From Betaproteobacteria bacterium UBA2592 (GTDB lineage Bacteria; Pseudomonadota; Gammaproteobacteria; Burkholderiales; Rhodocyclaceae): a DNA stretch of 53,780 nt. Shown piece by piece: positions 52,186 to 53,780 of the stretch. The position numbers were made by a program, and so were the translations under genes. The first letter of the stretch is position 1, and each line of letters begins with the position of its first letter. The stretch spans positions 1 to 53,780 of the forward strand of contig DDKS01000056.1 of NCBI GenBank assembly GCA_002340095.1, written 5' to 3'. The notes under the pieces are model-generated. The model had not been told where the DNA came from. It worked only from the letters and a program-made list of their open reading frames with translations, and did not search any database.

Positions 52186-53727
52186 ATGAAAGATCGTTTG
52201 GTGATTTTCGACACCACCCTGAGGGATGGTGAGCAGAGCCCGGGCGCCTCCATGACCAAGGAGGAGAAGATCCGCGTGGCCCGGCAGCTGGAAAAGATGC
52301 GGGTGGATGTGATCGAGGCCGGCTTTGCCGCTGCCTCCCCCGGGGATTTCGAGGCGATCCGCGCCATTGCCGAAACCATCAAGGAATCCACGGTCTGCTC
52401 CCTGGCCCGGGCCAACGAGAAGGACATCCAGCGGGCCGGCGAGGCCATCCAGCCGGCGGCCAAAAAGCGCATCCACACCTTCATCGCCACCAGCCCGATC
52501 CATATGGAGAAGAAGCTGCGCATGACGCCCGACCAGGTGGTCGAGCAGGCGGTCAAGGCCATCGGCTGGGCCCGGCAATACACCGACGACGTGGAATTCT
52601 CTGCCGAGGATGCCGGTCGTTCCGAGCTGGATTTCCTCTGCCGCATCTTCGAGGCAGTGATCAAGGCCGGCGCCACCACCATCAACGTGCCCGATACCGT
52701 GGGCTACAACTTCCCCAGCCAGTTTGCCGAGACCATCCGCCAGCTGATCGAGCGGGTGCCCAATTCCGACAAGGTGGTGTGGTCCGTCCATTGCCACAAC
52801 GACCTGGGCCTGGCCGTGGCCAACTCCCTGTCGGCCGTGCTGGCCGGCGCCCGCCAGGTGGAATGCACCATCAACGGCCTGGGTGAGCGGGCCGGCAATG
52901 CTTCCCTGGAGGAAGTGGTGATGGCCGTGCGTACCCGGCCCGACATCTTCCCGGTGGAAACCCGCATCGAGACCACCCAGATCGTGCCGGCCTCCAAGCT
53001 GGTGTCCCAGATCACCGGCTATCCGGTGCAGCCCAACAAGGCCATCGTCGGTGCCAATGCCTTCGCCCACGAATCCGGCATCCACCAGGACGGGGTCCTC
53101 AAGCACCGGGAAACCTACGAGATCATGCGCGCCGAGGACGTGGGCTGGACCCAGAACAAGCTGGTGCTGGGCAAGCACTCGGGCCGCAACGCCTTCAAGA
53201 GCCGCCTGGCCGAACTGGGCATCGTGCTGGAGAGCGAGGAGGCCCTGAATTCCGCCTTCGCCCGCTTCAAGGAACTGGCCGACAAGAAGCACGAGATCTT
53301 CGACGAAGACCTGCACGCCCTGATCTCCGACGAGGCCGTGACCCCGGCCCAGGAGCATTACAAGCTCAACTACTCCCAGGTCTGCTCCGAGACCGGCGAG
53401 GTGCCCCATTCCAGGGTCATCCTGAGCGTCGGTGGCCAGGAGCTGAAGGCCGAGTCCGACGGTTCCGGCCCCGTCGATGCCACCTTCAAGGCCATCGAGC
53501 AGGTGGTCCGGAGCGGCAGCGAACTGCTGCTGTACTCGGTCAATGCCATCACCACCGGCACCGATGCCCAGGGCGAAGTCACCGTACGGCTGTCCAAGGG
53601 CGGCCGGGTGGTCAATGGTCAGGGCGCCGATACCGACATCGTCGTGGCCTCCGCCAAGGCTTACCTGAACGCCCTGAACAAGCTGCACTCCTGCCAGGGC
53701 AAGGTGAATCCCCAGGGGGATGTCTAA
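52186..53727 (+). CDS. leuA: 2-isopropylmalate synthase
   Basis: 513 residues, the LeuA1 length. FDTTLRDGEQSPGASMT (9-25) and SVHCHNDLGLAVANSL carry the metal-binding Asp and His-x-His residues. INGLGERAGNASLEE and GKHSGRNAFKSRL follow. The C-terminal LeuA dimer regulatory domain (about 385-505) is complete, so leucine feedback is likely. It commits 2-ketoisovalerate to leucine and lies just downstream of the ilv genes. GGGAGCAAGAC precedes the ATG. The last 53 bases of the window hold no recognisable feature. Confidence 0.98.
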   Translation: MKDRLVIFDTTLRDGEQSPGASMTKEEKIRVARQLEKMRVDVIEAGFAAASPGDFEAIRAIAETIKESTVCSLARANEKDIQRAGEAIQPAAKKRIHTFIATSPIHMEKKLRMTPDQVVEQAVKAIGWARQYTDDVEFSAEDAGRSELDFLCRIFEAVIKAGATTINVPDTVGYNFPSQFAETIRQLIERVPNSDKVVWSVHCHNDLGLAVANSLSAVLAGARQVECTINGLGERAGNASLEEVVMAVRTRPDIFPVETRIETTQIVPASKLVSQITGYPVQPNKAIVGANAFAHESGIHQDGVLKHRETYEIMRAEDVGWTQNKLVLGKHSGRNAFKSRLAELGIVLESEEALNSAFARFKELADKKHEIFDEDLHALISDEAVTPAQEHYKLNYSQVCSETGEVPHSRVILSVGGQELKAESDGSGPVDATFKAIEQVVRSGSELLLYSVNAITTGTDAQGEVTVRLSKGGRVVNGQGADTDIVVASAKAYLNALNKLHSCQGKVNPQGDV

Positions 53728-53780
53728 GGGCCGGGCCGTGTCCCATCGCAGCCATGAACCTAAAAACCTCACCACAGAGA

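Noticed and set aside
49561..53775. A 1404-codon open frame on the minus strand opposite ilvC, psd, pssA and leuA
   Set aside because: It is a GC-rich shadow of well-supported genes. The translation is His/Gly/Gln-rich with no domain, and it spans several genes.

Overview
The window is 53.8 kb of high-GC chromosome (about two thirds G+C by eye) from a betaproteobacterium, most likely Rhodocyclales. The evidence is the gene order pepA-holC-DUF2486-valS with lptFG divergent, the sigma factor/DUF3619/DUF3106/RDD set beside ilvBHC-psd-pssA-leuA, and the mix of a glyoxylate shunt with ahpCF and PPK2. There is no CRISPR array, complete insertion sequence, phage or rRNA. The one mobile remnant seen is a 150-bp MITE-like element at 14841-14990.

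Layout. 1-7531: the end of a glycine-zipper protein, an ankyrin protein, and a co-directional cassette: SPFH-SHOCT protein, zinc-ribbon/DUF4178 membrane protein, 47-aa membrane peptide, DUF350 protein, membrane spermidine-synthase-like protein, Tat-exported FAD amine-oxidase-like lipoprotein. This resembles the polyamine/membrane-stress gene sets seen next to PspA in other bacteria, but no PspA is visible here. 7528-9466: IclR regulator, orphan ParA, and tRNAs fMet, Asn and Thr behind a consensus sigma-70 promoter. 9534-12950: ZIP metal transporter and ahpC-ahpF with a candidate OxyR operator. 13033-17964: alpha/beta hydrolase, a 55-aa ORF under a near-perfect LexA box, a TlpA/ScsD-like thioredoxin, miaA, ppk2 and two unknown small genes. 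18053-20679: malate synthase and a divergent LysR regulator.

20749-27213 is the least explained region. It is a tight four-gene operon with ATGA-type overlaps: a coiled-coil protein, a ClpB-like AAA+ ATPase, a short NrdG-like radical-SAM protein and a zinc-ribbon Ser/Thr kinase with C-terminal membrane segments. I cannot match it to a characterised system and rank it as the best candidate for an undescribed one.

27214-38011: FadL-like porin, isocitrate lyase, RraA, ClpA/ClpS, a cold-shock protein with a long leader, MoaC, BepA-type protease, TusA and a fused PabB-PabC. 38026-45457: valS (codon use changes partway along), DUF2486, holC, pepA, and divergent lptF-lptG. 45458-47236: an ECF-like sigma factor, apparently started at CTG, with DUF3619, DUF3106 and RDD genes. 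47341-53727: ilvB-ilvH-ilvC, psd, pssA and leuA, the branched-chain amino-acid and phosphatidylethanolamine block.

All calls come from reading motifs and context. No database search was run. Promoters, operators and terminators are inferred from sequence only.
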